Below are positions 17,451 to 27,410 of a stretch of DNA of 64,000 bases, piece by piece (within the stretch, counting starts at the first letter, position 1; each line of letters begins with the position of its first letter). This DNA comes from Lacinutrix mariniflava (GTDB taxonomy: Bacteria > Bacteroidota > Bacteroidia > Flavobacteriales > Flavobacteriaceae), in NCBI RefSeq assembly GCF_001418015.1, contig NZ_LIQG01000027.1, positions 98,501 through 162,500 on the forward strand, given 5' to 3'. The translations under genes were made by a program, and so were the position numbers. The notes under the pieces are model-generated. The model was not told where the DNA came from and made no database searches. It saw only the letters and a program-made list of their open reading frames with translations.

Positions 17451-19757
17451 ATGAATCAAGATTATATACAACCAGACAATTGGTCTATAATTGAAGACGG
17501 TTTTGATGCAGATCGCGTAAAATCTTCAGAAAGTTTATTTAGTATCGGAAACGGTGCAATGGGTCAGCGTGCTAATTTTGAAGAGCAGTATTCCGGAGCA
17601 ACCTTTCAAGGAAGCTACATTGCAGGTGTTTATTATCCAGATAAAACCAGAGTGGGATGGTGGAAAAATGGTTATCCAGAGTATTTTGCTAAAGTATTAA
17701 ATGCACCAAATTGGATAGGTGTTAACGTTACTATTAATGGCGAATCATTAGATTTAAATACATGTGCTAAGGTTTCTAATTTTAGAAGAGAACTAAACAT
17801 GAAAGAAGGTTGGTTGTCTAGATCGTTTATAGCAACGCTTCAAAATAAATTAGAAGTTGAAGTTAAAACAAAACGGTTTTTAAGTTTAGATTTAGATGAA
17901 GTTGGGGCCATTAATTACCAAGTAACACCTTTAAATAATGACGCTACTATTCAATTTATACCATATTTAGATTCTGGTATTACTAATGAAGACACCAATT
18001 GGGACGATCAGTTTTGGGATACATTAAACGTTACTACGGAAGCGGAGCAAGCTTTTATTGAAGCTAAAACAATGAAAACTGCGTTTCATACCTGTACGTT
18101 CATGGAGTCTTCGGTTTATGTAAATAACCAAAAACAAGATCAGAAACCAGAGATTAACAAACAGACAAATTCAATTTCATTCACTTATAAAGTTGAGGTT
18201 AAAAAAGACGAAACTGCAAGTATTAATAAATTTGCAGGCTATACAGTCGATAGAAATCATGATAAAAACCAATTAGTTTCTGCTGCAAAAAAAGCATTAG
18301 AAACAGCTGGAAGAATGGGCTTCGATTCGCTTTTAGAAAAACAAAAAGAAGCTTGGTCTAAAATTTGGGAGCGTTCGGATATAACTATTCAAGGTGATGT
18401 AAAAGCGCAACAAGGAATTCGTTTTAACATTTTCCAATTAAATCAAACTTATTTAGGGAAGGATTCTACTTTAAATATTGGTCCAAAAGGATTTACAGGC
18501 GAGAAATATGGAGGAAGTACTTATTGGGATACGGAAGCATATTGCATCCCATTTTACATGGCTACAAAAGATCAAAAAGTTGCAAGAAGCTTATTAAAAT
18601 ACCGTTACAACCATTTAGAAAAAGCGATTGAAAATGCGGAGAAGTTAGGTTTCAAAAACGGAGCAGCATTATATCCAATGGTTACCATGAATGGTGAAGA
18701 ATGCCATAACGAATGGGAAATTACTTTTGAAGAAATTCATAGAAATGGAGCTATCGCTTTCGCTATTTTTAACTACTATCGTTACACTGGAGATTACACC
18801 TATATCCCAGAAATGGGCTTAGAAGTCCTTATCGGAATTGCTAGGTTTTGGCAACAACGTGCCACGTTTTCAGAAGCTAAAAGTAAGTACGTTATTTTAG
18901 GTGTAACCGGACCAAATGAATACGAAAACAATGTTAATAACAATTGGTACACAAACTATTTGGCAAAATGGTGTATTGATTATGCCTTAGAAAATATAGA
19001 GAAGGTAAAAGAAGGGCATCACGAAGATTACTTGCGTATTTCAGGTAAAACAAAAATCACGCACGAAGAATTACATGCTTGGCAAAAAGTAGCCGATAAT
19101 ATGTATTTCCCTTATTCAGAAAAGCATCAAGTATTTTTACAGCAAGATGGCTTTTTAGATAAAGAATTAATAACCGTTGCCGACTTACCAAAAGTAGACC
19201 GTCCAATTAATCAAAAATGGAGTTGGGATAGAATATTGCGTTCACCTTACATAAAACAAGCCGATACATTACAAGGTTTTTACTTTTTTGAAGACCAATT
19301 TTCAACTGAAGAATTAAAACGTCATTTCGATTTTTACGAGCCATTTACAGTCCATGAAAGTTCATTATCACCTTGTGTGCATAGTATTCAAGCTGCTAAA
19401 TTAGACCAAATGGATCAAGCATATACATTTTATTTACGTACGTCTCGTTTAGATTTAGACGATTATAATAAAGAGGTTGAAGAAGGTTTGCATATTACTA
19501 GTATGGCTGGAACTTGGATGAGTATTGTCGAAGGTTTTGGAGGTATGCGTATTAAAAACGATATGTTAAATTTTGAGCCTCGTATTCCAAAAGAATGGGA
19601 TGCATATTCCTTTATAGTTAATTTTAGAGATCAAATTTTAAAAGTGAATGTATCACAATCTGAAACTACTTTCCAGTTAGAAGGAGATCATGATTTAGAT
19701 ATAATAGTAAATAGTAATCCCTTGACGATTTCTCCAAATAATTTGGTAAAACCATAA
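17451..19757 (+). CDS. Glycoside hydrolase family 65 phosphorylase (probable maltose phosphorylase)
   Basis: 768-residue cytoplasmic enzyme, the usual length of GH65 maltose phosphorylases. I chose the ATG at 17451 (MNQDYIQPDNW, preceded by an A-rich stretch) over a TTG 24 bases upstream that lies inside a repeat fragment. Order: N-terminal beta-sandwich (1-260), (alpha/alpha)6 barrel (about 310-700), C-terminal beta domain. The catalytic Glu is in EEIHRNG (near 427) and the phosphate-binding loop is HESSLSP (near 635). Neighbouring pgmB supports a phosphorylase making beta-glucose-1-phosphate. Trehalose or kojibiose activity is possible but less likely here. Confidence 0.92.
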   Translation: MNQDYIQPDNWSIIEDGFDADRVKSSESLFSIGNGAMGQRANFEEQYSGATFQGSYIAGVYYPDKTRVGWWKNGYPEYFAKVLNAPNWIGVNVTINGESLDLNTCAKVSNFRRELNMKEGWLSRSFIATLQNKLEVEVKTKRFLSLDLDEVGAINYQVTPLNNDATIQFIPYLDSGITNEDTNWDDQFWDTLNVTTEAEQAFIEAKTMKTAFHTCTFMESSVYVNNQKQDQKPEINKQTNSISFTYKVEVKKDETASINKFAGYTVDRNHDKNQLVSAAKKALETAGRMGFDSLLEKQKEAWSKIWERSDITIQGDVKAQQGIRFNIFQLNQTYLGKDSTLNIGPKGFTGEKYGGSTYWDTEAYCIPFYMATKDQKVARSLLKYRYNHLEKAIENAEKLGFKNGAALYPMVTMNGEECHNEWEITFEEIHRNGAIAFAIFNYYRYTGDYTYIPEMGLEVLIGIARFWQQRATFSEAKSKYVILGVTGPNEYENNVNNNWYTNYLAKWCIDYALENIEKVKEGHHEDYLRISGKTKITHEELHAWQKVADNMYFPYSEKHQVFLQQDGFLDKELITVADLPKVDRPINQKWSWDRILRSPYIKQADTLQGFYFFEDQFSTEELKRHFDFYEPFTVHESSLSPCVHSIQAAKLDQMDQAYTFYLRTSRLDLDDYNKEVEEGLHITSMAGTWMSIVEGFGGMRIKNDMLNFEPRIPKEWDAYSFIVNFRDQILKVNVSQSETTFQLEGDHDLDIIVNSNPLTISPNNLVKP

Positions 19758-19776
19758 ATTAAATACGCTAATTAGG

Positions 19777-19857
19777 ATGAAAAAAATAATACACAGAGTA
19801 TTAATCATTTTAATTAGTGTTAGTTTTTCTTATAGAAATAATAGAATAAAATCATAA
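19777..19857 (+). pseudogene. 26-codon remnant resembling a signal-peptide start
   Basis: An ATG directly after the GH65 gene opens a 26-residue frame that looks like an N-terminal signal peptide (MKKIIHRVLIILISVSFS), then stops. It may be the stump of a lost secreted enzyme of the locus. The following 110 bases contain no gene. Confidence 0.35.
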
Positions 19858-19930
19858 TTGATGAACCCTTTATTTAACAAGATGAGATTTTTTCACCTTA
19901 TAAAGGAAGCACAAAATTGTAACGATTTGT

Positions 19931-19953
19931 AATTCAGAACGAAGTGAAGAATC
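19931..19953 (+). repeat. Second degenerate flavobacterial repeat fragment
   Basis: AATTCAGAACGAAGTGAAGA ATC resembles the other half of a common flavobacterial intergenic repeat (recalled form ATTCAGAACGAAGTGAAGAATC). Together with the stump at 19777 it suggests past insertion or deletion here. Confidence 0.35.
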
Positions 19954-19968
19954 CTTTAAAATTAAAGA

Positions 19969-22900
19969 ATGAAACAATTTATATACATACTATCGTTTTT
20001 ACTTTTTCAAGTAACATTTGCACAGGTCACAATAATTATTGAGGCACTTCCAGATGATACTCCAAAGGAGGCTTCTATTTTTATTTCAGGTGATTTTGAA
20101 GGTTGGTCTGGTGGACATAAAGACTACCAATTACAGCAAATAAATGGGCAATATCAAATTACGCTACCTAAAAAAGAACAACGTATTTTATATAAGTTTA
20201 CTTTAGGTAATTGGGATACTTCAGAGAGTACAAATAAAGGTGAAGCTATAGATAATCGTATTTATAAGTTCAATAATTCAAACGATACAATACAAGTAAA
20301 AATAGCAGGTTGGAAACATTTGTTTGCTGTTGAAGAAGCTTCTACCGCTTCAAAAAACGTAACTATTGTTTCCGAAGAATTTTATATACCAGAATTAAAT
20401 AGAAAACGTCGTGTATCAATTTATTTGCCTCTAGATTATAACACATCAAAACAAGATTATCCTGTAGTTTATATGCATGATGGTCAAAATATTTTTGATG
20501 CTAAAACTTCTGGTTATGGAGAGTGGAGCGTAGATGAAACTTTAAACAAATTATTTAAAGATAACCTTAAGCTTATTGTGGTTGGTATAGATCATGGTGA
20601 TTCTAAACGCTTAGACGAATATTCTCCATGGAAACACCAAGAATATGGAGGAGGAGAAGGCGACGAATATGTAGATTTTATAGTAAATACTCTAAAACCA
20701 TACATTGATTCTAATTATAACACAAAAAAAGAAAAGAACAATACAGCAATTTTTGGTAGTTCTATGGGAGGATTAATTTCGCATTATGCAGCTTTAAAAT
20801 ACCCGACGGTTTTTGGAAAAGTAGGAGTGTACTCACCATCGTATTGGTTTGCTCCAAAAGCAATAAATGACTTTTCTAAAGCACATGCTAATATTCAAGA
20901 TACTAAAATGTACTTTTTAGCTGGTGGAAAAGAAGGCACAAAAACGTCACGAACCGAAATTAGTCAAACAGTTAAAGACATGAATAGTATGTTAACTGTT
21001 TTAAAAAATAATGGTTTTCCTGATAAAAACATACAATCTAAAGTCGTTCCAGAAGGACAGCATAATGAAGAATTATGGCGTAATAATTTTGAAGAAGCTA
21101 TTACGTGGCTATTTAAAGATGATTTTCAAAAAAGAGAATTTGTAGATGCGAAGTTTACTAACAATCAACTACAAATAAACGTTTCCGACGGAACCTACAA
21201 TATGCAGTTCTTTTCATCAGAAATTATAGAAACTACTTTTCTACCAACCGGAGAAATGGCAGATGCTAAAAAATCGCATGCAGTAGTTTTAAATGATGCT
21301 TTTTCAGAGGTAACTTTCAATGAATCAGAAAACGAAATCAATTTTAAATCAAATCAGTTAACTGTAAAAATCACGAAAACACCTTTTTATATTTCCTATA
21401 GAAAAGACGGAAAAGAAATAACTTCAATAAAAAATGGCTATCAAAAAACAGACGACTTTGAAACCATTAGTTTTAACTTAAAACCTGAGGAAGTTTTATA
21501 TGGTGGAGGCGCAAGAGCTTTGGGTATGAACCGAAGAGGGAACCGTTTAGAGTTATATAATAAAGCGCATTATGGTTACGAAAAGAGAAGCGAATTAATG
21601 AACTACACCATGCCAATTGTGGTGTCTTCTAATAAATATTTAATTCATTTTGATAATGCGCCAATTGGCTTTTTAGATTTAGATTCTAAAGCAGATAATA
21701 CACTGACTTACGAAACTATTTCTGGTAGAAAAACCTATCAAGTTGTGGTTGGCGATTCTTGGTTAGATTTAACTAAAAACTACACTCAACTAACAGGAAG
21801 GCAACCTATGTTGCCACGTTGGGCTTTAGGTAACTTTTCTAGCCGATTTGGTTATCATTCGCAAAAAGAAGTTTTAGAGACAATTAATAAGTTTAGAGAA
21901 GAAGATATTCCTGTTGATGCAATTATTTTAGACCTGTATTGGTTTGGTAAAACGGTTCAAGGTACTATGGGAAATTTGTCTTTTGATAGAGATTCGTTTC
22001 CAAATCCAAAACAGATGATTAAGGATTTAAAAGAGAAGAATGTTGAAACCATTTTAATTACAGAACCCTTCGTTTTAACAACGTCTAAGCGTTGGGAAGA
22101 AGCTGTAAAAGAAGATGTCTTAGCAAAGGATTCTATAGGAAATCCTTTTAAATATGATTTTTATTTTGGTAATACAGGTTTAATAGATATTTATAGTAAC
22201 AAAGGAAATAAGTGGTTTAAGAATATTTACAAAGACTTATCTAAACTAGGTGTAAATGGTTTTTGGGGAGATTTAGGAGAGCCAGAAGTGCATCCTTCAA
22301 AATTATTACATGCAACAGGTACAGCAGATGAAGTTCATAATATTTATGGTCACGATTGGGCAAAACTAGTTCAAGAAGCTAGTTTAGAAAGCAATCCTAA
22401 TAGACGACCGTTTATTTTAATGAGAGCCGGTTATTCTGGATCACAACGTTACGGTATGGTACCTTGGTCTGGAGACGTTAATAGGACTTGGGGAGGATTA
22501 CAGTCTCAACCAGAAATTGCGCTGCAAATGGGAATGCAAGGTTTAGCATATATGCATAGCGATTTAGGTGGGTTTGCTGGTAATAATTTAGATGATGAGC
22601 TATATGCGCGTTGGTTGCAATATGGCGTTTTTCAACCTATATATAGACCACACGCACAAGAAGAGGTGCCAGCAGAACCTGTATTTAGAAGCAATAAAGC
22701 CAAAGCGTTAGCAAAACAAGCAATAGAATTGCGGTATAAATTGCTGCCATACAATTATAATTTAGTGTTTGAAAACAACCAAACAGGAGCACCTTTAATG
22801 CGACCGTTGTTTTTTGAAGAGGATAATAATACCAAGTTGCAAACAATAGCATCAACCTATCTTTGGGGACGAGATTTTCTAGTCACTCCAATTGTAAACC

Positions 22901-23451
22901 CTAATCAAACGGAAGTTGATGTCTATTTTCCTAAAAACAGTAATTGGTTTAATTTCTACACAGACAAAAAAGTAAACGGAGGCCAAAGTTTATTGGTTAA
23001 AACTGAAGAAAATAATATACCAACTTACGTTCGTGCTGGTGCCTTTATTCCGACTGCAAAACCAATGCAAAGCACAGAGGAGTATAAGGGAACTAATTTC
23101 GACTTACATTATTATTTCGATTTATCTGTGGCCAAAAGCGAAAGCAGCATGTATAATGATGACGGTAAAACTAGAAATGCTTTTGAAAAAGGCTATTTTG
23201 AAATTATACATTTCAATGCTAAGACAACAAAAAAATCTTTGAATATTGGATGGCAACAAGAAATAGGGAAAGGTTTTTTGTCTTTCAGAAAAAATATAGA
23301 TGTTGTTATTCATAATTTTACAAAGGATCCGAAGCACATAAAACTCAATGGAAAAAAAATAGAATTTAATTATAACGAAGAGTCTAAAATATTACGTTTT
23401 AAGGTAAAGTGGGAAACTTCTAAAAATGCCGAAGCACAAATTAAATATTAA
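19969..23451 (+). CDS. Esterase - GH31 alpha-glucosidase fusion protein
   Basis: 1160-residue secreted protein. Order: signal peptide (1-18, ...VTFAQ), a carbohydrate-binding-like beta domain (about 20-112, with FISGDFEGWSGG), an esterase-D type alpha/beta-hydrolase (about 125-385, nucleophile Ser in FGSSMGG near 266), then a complete GH31 module (about 395-1155) with nucleophile Asp in GFWGDLGEPE (near 766) and acid Asp in HSDLGGF (near 864). The GH31 part should release glucose from the non-reducing end of maltodextrins, probably in the periplasm. The esterase partner is unusual and its substrate unknown. The GH13 gene follows after 7 bases. Confidence 0.9.
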   Translation: MKQFIYILSFLLFQVTFAQVTIIIEALPDDTPKEASIFISGDFEGWSGGHKDYQLQQINGQYQITLPKKEQRILYKFTLGNWDTSESTNKGEAIDNRIYKFNNSNDTIQVKIAGWKHLFAVEEASTASKNVTIVSEEFYIPELNRKRRVSIYLPLDYNTSKQDYPVVYMHDGQNIFDAKTSGYGEWSVDETLNKLFKDNLKLIVVGIDHGDSKRLDEYSPWKHQEYGGGEGDEYVDFIVNTLKPYIDSNYNTKKEKNNTAIFGSSMGGLISHYAALKYPTVFGKVGVYSPSYWFAPKAINDFSKAHANIQDTKMYFLAGGKEGTKTSRTEISQTVKDMNSMLTVLKNNGFPDKNIQSKVVPEGQHNEELWRNNFEEAITWLFKDDFQKREFVDAKFTNNQLQINVSDGTYNMQFFSSEIIETTFLPTGEMADAKKSHAVVLNDAFSEVTFNESENEINFKSNQLTVKITKTPFYISYRKDGKEITSIKNGYQKTDDFETISFNLKPEEVLYGGGARALGMNRRGNRLELYNKAHYGYEKRSELMNYTMPIVVSSNKYLIHFDNAPIGFLDLDSKADNTLTYETISGRKTYQVVVGDSWLDLTKNYTQLTGRQPMLPRWALGNFSSRFGYHSQKEVLETINKFREEDIPVDAIILDLYWFGKTVQGTMGNLSFDRDSFPNPKQMIKDLKEKNVETILITEPFVLTTSKRWEEAVKEDVLAKDSIGNPFKYDFYFGNTGLIDIYSNKGNKWFKNIYKDLSKLGVNGFWGDLGEPEVHPSKLLHATGTADEVHNIYGHDWAKLVQEASLESNPNRRPFILMRAGYSGSQRYGMVPWSGDVNRTWGGLQSQPEIALQMGMQGLAYMHSDLGGFAGNNLDDELYARWLQYGVFQPIYRPHAQEEVPAEPVFRSNKAKALAKQAIELRYKLLPYNYNLVFENNQTGAPLMRPLFFEEDNNTKLQTIASTYLWGRDFLVTPIVNPNQTEVDVYFPKNSNWFNFYTDKKVNGGQSLLVKTEENNIPTYVRAGAFIPTAKPMQSTEEYKGTNFDLHYYFDLSVAKSESSMYNDDGKTRNAFEKGYFEIIHFNAKTTKKSLNIGWQQEIGKGFLSFRKNIDVVIHNFTKDPKHIKLNGKKIEFNYNEESKILRFKVKWETSKNAEAQIKY

Positions 23452-23458
23452 GTATAAT

Positions 23459-25132
23459 ATGAAAAAAAGCATACTTTTAATAGCACTATCAATTCTTACT
23501 TTCAGTTGTAAAACTGATAAAAAAGAACAACAAGATTTAGCTAAAATCCAAAAACAAGACACCATGAAAACACCTTTTGTTTGGGAAGCAGCAAACTTAT
23601 ATTTCCTGTTAACGGATCGTTTTAATAATGGCGATAAAACCAACGATGTTAACTACGATAGAACAAAAGAAACAGGAGTTTTACGTGGTTTTGAAGGTGG
23701 TGATTTAAAAGGGATTACCAAAAAAATTGAAGACGGCTATTTTACCAATTTGGGTGTTAACGCTATTTGGATGTCTCCAATTGTGGAGCAAATTCATGGC
23801 GCAACCAATGAGGGTACTGGAAATACTTATGGTTACCATGGTTATTGGACTAAAGATTGGACTAATATAGATGCCAATTTAGGAACTAAAGAAGACCTTA
23901 AAAATTTAGTAGACGCTGCGCATAAAAAAGGAATCCGTATTGTGCTTGATGCAGTTATTAATCACACCGGCCCAGTAACAGATAAAGATGCTGTTTGGCC
24001 TAGCGATTGGGTGAGAACAGGACCACAATGTGATTATAAAAATTACGATAATACGGTAACGTGTACTTTAGTTAAAAATCTTCCAGATATAAAAACAGAA
24101 AGTAATGATACTGTCGCTTTGCCACCTGAATTAGTCAAAAAGTGGAAAGCAGAAGGACGTTACGAGCAAGAGGTCGCAGAGTTGGATGCCTTTTTTAAAG
24201 CAACAGGTTATCCGCGTGCACCTCGTTTTTATATCATGAAATGGTTGAGTGATTATGTTAAAGAATTTGGTATTGATGGTTACCGTGTAGATACCGTAAA
24301 ACATACAGAGTCTTATGTTTGGCAGGAGTTTAGGGTGGTTTGTGATAACGCTTTCACGGAATTTAAACAAAGCAACCCGGATAAGGTATTGGATGATAAT
24401 AACTTTTATATGGTTGGAGAAGTGTATAACTACGGAATTTCAGCTGGAACAACTTTTGATTTTGGAGATAAAAAAGTCAACTATTTTGACAAAGCTTTTA
24501 ATAGCTTAATCAATTTTGAATTTAAGTGGGATGCTAATCAAAAAACTTACGAAACACAATTTAAAGCCTATGATAGTATTTTAAACAGTAACCTAAAAGA
24601 TTACGGTGTTTTAAACTATTTAACCTCTCATGACGATGGTCAGCCATTTGATGAAAACAGAGAAAAATCGTACGAAACTGCAACACGTTTACTACTATCT
24701 CCAGGAACGTCTCAAATCTATTATGGAGATGAATCTGCAAGGGATTTAACTATCGAAGGGACTATTGGTGATGCGACGTTAAGAAGTAACATGAATTGGA
24801 ATGAGCTTTCTCAAAAACAAGATGTATTAATTCATTGGCAGAAATTAGGTCAGTTTAGACGCAATCATCCAGCAGTAGGAGCAGGAAAACATAGTATAAT
24901 TAGTGATAGCCCTTATGTGTTTAGTAGAAGCTACACGAAAGGTACTTTTAACGATAGTGTTGTAATAGGTTTAGATTTTTCTAAAGGTAAACATACGGTT
25001 AATGTGAGTTCCATATTTAAAGATGGACAGCAGGTTAAAGATTTTTATTCGGGACAAACACTAGAAGTAAAAAACGGAACGATTACTATAGAAGTTGATA
25101 CAAACATCATTTTATTAGAAAAATTAAAATAA
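23459..25132 (+). CDS. GH13 alpha-amylase-family lipoprotein (first of two)
   Basis: 557 residues. The ATG at 23459 is chosen over an upstream ATG at 23426 because it begins a lipoprotein signal (MKKSILLIALSILTFSC, Cys 17). GH13 regions: LDAVINH, DGYRVD (nucleophile Asp near 276), VGEVYN (acid Glu near 320) and TSHDD (near 390). It should work in the periplasm or on a membrane face on imported malto-oligosaccharides. It sits 7 bases after the GH31 fusion gene and 7 bases before the next GH13 gene, in one operon. Confidence 0.92.
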   Translation: MKKSILLIALSILTFSCKTDKKEQQDLAKIQKQDTMKTPFVWEAANLYFLLTDRFNNGDKTNDVNYDRTKETGVLRGFEGGDLKGITKKIEDGYFTNLGVNAIWMSPIVEQIHGATNEGTGNTYGYHGYWTKDWTNIDANLGTKEDLKNLVDAAHKKGIRIVLDAVINHTGPVTDKDAVWPSDWVRTGPQCDYKNYDNTVTCTLVKNLPDIKTESNDTVALPPELVKKWKAEGRYEQEVAELDAFFKATGYPRAPRFYIMKWLSDYVKEFGIDGYRVDTVKHTESYVWQEFRVVCDNAFTEFKQSNPDKVLDDNNFYMVGEVYNYGISAGTTFDFGDKKVNYFDKAFNSLINFEFKWDANQKTYETQFKAYDSILNSNLKDYGVLNYLTSHDDGQPFDENREKSYETATRLLLSPGTSQIYYGDESARDLTIEGTIGDATLRSNMNWNELSQKQDVLIHWQKLGQFRRNHPAVGAGKHSIISDSPYVFSRSYTKGTFNDSVVIGLDFSKGKHTVNVSSIFKDGQQVKDFYSGQTLEVKNGTITIEVDTNIILLEKLK

Positions 25133-25139
25133 AAGTAAC

Positions 25140-26564
25140 ATGAAAAAAATTATCGCATTATCTTTCTTGATAGCCATTTTTGGTTGTAAAGAAGAAAAAA
25201 AGCAAGTGGAAGAAGAGATTGTTTTAGAAGAAAAAGTAGCGCTTAAACCCATATCAGATTCAGATTTAGAAACTGCCGTTATTTACGAAGCAAATATTAG
25301 ACAATATTCGGCTGAAGGGACTTTTGAAGCATTTACTAAAGACATTCCACAGTTAAAAGAATTAGGTGTAAAAGTGATTTGGTTAATGCCTGTATTTCCT
25401 ATTTCAGAAACCAAGCGTAAAGCAACAGGAGGAGAAGATAGCAAGTTTGCAACAGATTTCCCAGAAGCAGAACAAAGTAAATATTTAGGGAGTTATTATG
25501 CAGTGTCAGACTTTACTAAAATTAATCCAGAATTTGGGACTATCTCAGATTTTAGAGCGTTAGTAAATACAGCGCATGACAATGGTATTTATGTGATTTT
25601 GGATTGGGTTCCAAATCACACAGGTTGGGATCATGTTTGGTTAAAAAACCACCCTGATTATTATACGCAAAATGATAAAGGAGAAGTAATGCATCCAGAA
25701 GATACGGATTGGACAGATGTTGCCGATTTAAATTACGACAATCAAGAGATGCGTAAGGAAATGATTGAAGACATGAGTTATTGGTTAACAAAAGAAGGTG
25801 TAGATGGTTTTCGATGTGATGTTGCTGGATCTGTGCCCACCAATTTTTGGGAACAAGCCATTCCTGAATTACGTGCTAAAAAGGATATTTTTATGTTAGC
25901 AGAAGCTTGGGAACCGGAATTGTTGAAAAAAGGATTATTTGATATGGCGTATGCCTGGGATGGACACCATGCCATGAATAAGATAGCAAAAGGTGAAGAG
26001 AAAGTAGCTGCTTTTTCTGAGTATATGAAGAAAAGAATGGATGCCTATGAGGCTAATGATATTCTCATGAATTTTGTAACTAATCACGACGAGAACTCTT
26101 GGAACGGAACTCTTAATGAACGTATGGGAAATGCGAGTGAAGCCATGACAGCTCTAAGTTATTTAACTCCTGGAATGCCTTTAATTTACTCAGGTCAGGA
26201 ATACGATTTAGATCATAAGTTGTTGTTTTTTGAAAAGGATAGTTTTCCACACACAAAAGGAAAGATGTGGCCAGTCTTAGAAAAATTAGGAAAACTAAAA
26301 AGCACAAGTTCTGCTTTGAATGGAGGGAAAGAGGCTGCTTTATATGAAGAAATAGACGTTGCTAATAAAAATATTTTAGCTTTTAAAAGAAGTAAAAACG
26401 GAAGTGATTTAATTTATTTGGCAAATCTATCAAGCATTAAACAGGTGTTTAACCTAGAGTTAGAAGGAACGTATTTAGATTATATGGTTAATAAAACAAT
26501 AGAATGTAAATTGGGTGATACCATCGCTTTAGAACCGTGGGACTATAAAATATTAGAGGATTAA
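25140..26564 (+). CDS. GH13 alpha-amylase-family lipoprotein (second of two)
   Basis: 474 residues with a lipoprotein signal (MKKIIALSFLIAIFGC, Cys 16) and an acidic/basic linker. GH13 regions: LDWVPNH, DGFRCD (nucleophile near 224), AEAWE (acid Glu near 254) and TNHDEN (near 316), then a C-terminal beta domain ending EPWDYKILE. It is shorter than its neighbour and of a different GH13 subtype, resembling small maltodextrin glucosidases/neopullulanase-like enzymes. Last gene of the rightward arm. Confidence 0.92.
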   Translation: MKKIIALSFLIAIFGCKEEKKQVEEEIVLEEKVALKPISDSDLETAVIYEANIRQYSAEGTFEAFTKDIPQLKELGVKVIWLMPVFPISETKRKATGGEDSKFATDFPEAEQSKYLGSYYAVSDFTKINPEFGTISDFRALVNTAHDNGIYVILDWVPNHTGWDHVWLKNHPDYYTQNDKGEVMHPEDTDWTDVADLNYDNQEMRKEMIEDMSYWLTKEGVDGFRCDVAGSVPTNFWEQAIPELRAKKDIFMLAEAWEPELLKKGLFDMAYAWDGHHAMNKIAKGEEKVAAFSEYMKKRMDAYEANDILMNFVTNHDENSWNGTLNERMGNASEAMTALSYLTPGMPLIYSGQEYDLDHKLLFFEKDSFPHTKGKMWPVLEKLGKLKSTSSALNGGKEAALYEEIDVANKNILAFKRSKNGSDLIYLANLSSIKQVFNLELEGTYLDYMVNKTIECKLGDTIALEPWDYKILED

Positions 26565-26728
26565 ATTCTACTACATATATGTAATTGACTCTGTTTATAT
26601 TCCTAATTTATATTTAGCTATTGCTTTGTGATATTTAGATTAGAATAAAAAAGAGTGCTTTTTGAGAAATAGAAAATAGAGCTACTATTTATTAATATGA
26701 AAGATTTGTATAGAAGTAAAATACGTAG

Positions 26729-26745
26729 TACTAATTATTAGTACA
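26729..26745. repeat. 17-base perfect palindrome in a convergent gap
   Basis: GTACTAATTATTAGTAC is symmetric around one central base. It lies between convergent genes, 35 bases before the shared terminator. No gene is seen in 26565-26832. Confidence 0.4.
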
Positions 26746-26780
26746 TGCGTTCAATATATTTAAAGTGAATTAATAAAATA

Positions 26781-26812
26781 GAAAAAGCTTCACAAATGTG
26801 AAGCTTTTTCTA
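26781..26812. terminator. Bidirectional terminator between GH13 and DUF2911 genes
   Basis: AAAAAGCTTCACA and its complement flank a 2-base loop; A and T runs on both sides suit the two converging transcripts. The core hairpin AAGCTTCACA is the same as in the tRNA terminator at 4860. Confidence 0.85.
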
Positions 26813-26832
26813 TTTCTAACCTTTTAATAGAA

Positions 26833-27408
26833 TTACTTAGTAGTAATAGGAAATTCAGCAATTGTTGTATCCCAACCTATTTTTAAATGTACAGTCTTAG
26901 CAGAGGCTTCATAAAGAGCAATAGATAAGTTTTCTATCTCTTTAGTGCTTTTTGTTACAGGTACACTTAGGCTGGCAACATCTTTACTAGCATCGTAACC
27001 ATAATTTCCCCAACCATCTAATTCTGTGTTAAGTTTTAATGTCCATTCTTTTTCAGTAGGAATAATAATAATAGAATAACGTCCAGCTTTGATCTCTTTT
27101 CCGCCAAAAGTGACATCATTTAAAAATAATATTTCTGTAGATTCGTTTGCTCCAACTCTCCAAGCTTCTCCAAATTTTAAAAGTTTTCCAAAAACTTCTC
27201 TGCCTTTTTTAGCAGGACGAGAATAAGTAACTCTCATTTGGGGAGATAAGGCTTTTTGTTTAGCATCATCTTTTTCAAAACTTCTGTGTGGTGCTCCATC
27301 TGGATAATAAGCACGATCCATTGTGCTTTTGTCCATCTTTGCGAATTTTTGTGCGTTTACAGTAGTTCCTATTAATGCAACTGCGATAATAAATAGTAAT
27401 TTTTTCAT
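26833..27408 (-). CDS. DUF2911 family exported protein
   Basis: 191 residues with a signal peptide (1-19, ...TTVNAQ). The body matches DUF2911, with the motif VTYSRPAKKGREVFG and the segment FGEAWRVGANESTEI followed by IKAGRYSIIIIP. The family is common in Bacteroidota and its function is unknown. Two bases separate it from the upstream gene at 27411, so both are co-transcribed. Confidence 0.88.
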   Translation of the reverse strand: MKKLLFIIAVALIGTTVNAQKFAKMDKSTMDRAYYPDGAPHRSFEKDDAKQKALSPQMRVTYSRPAKKGREVFGKLLKFGEAWRVGANESTEILFLNDVTFGGKEIKAGRYSIIIIPTEKEWTLKLNTELDGWGNYGYDASKDVASLSVPVTKSTKEIENLSIALYEASAKTVHLKIGWDTTIAEFPITTK

Positions 27409-27410
27409 TT

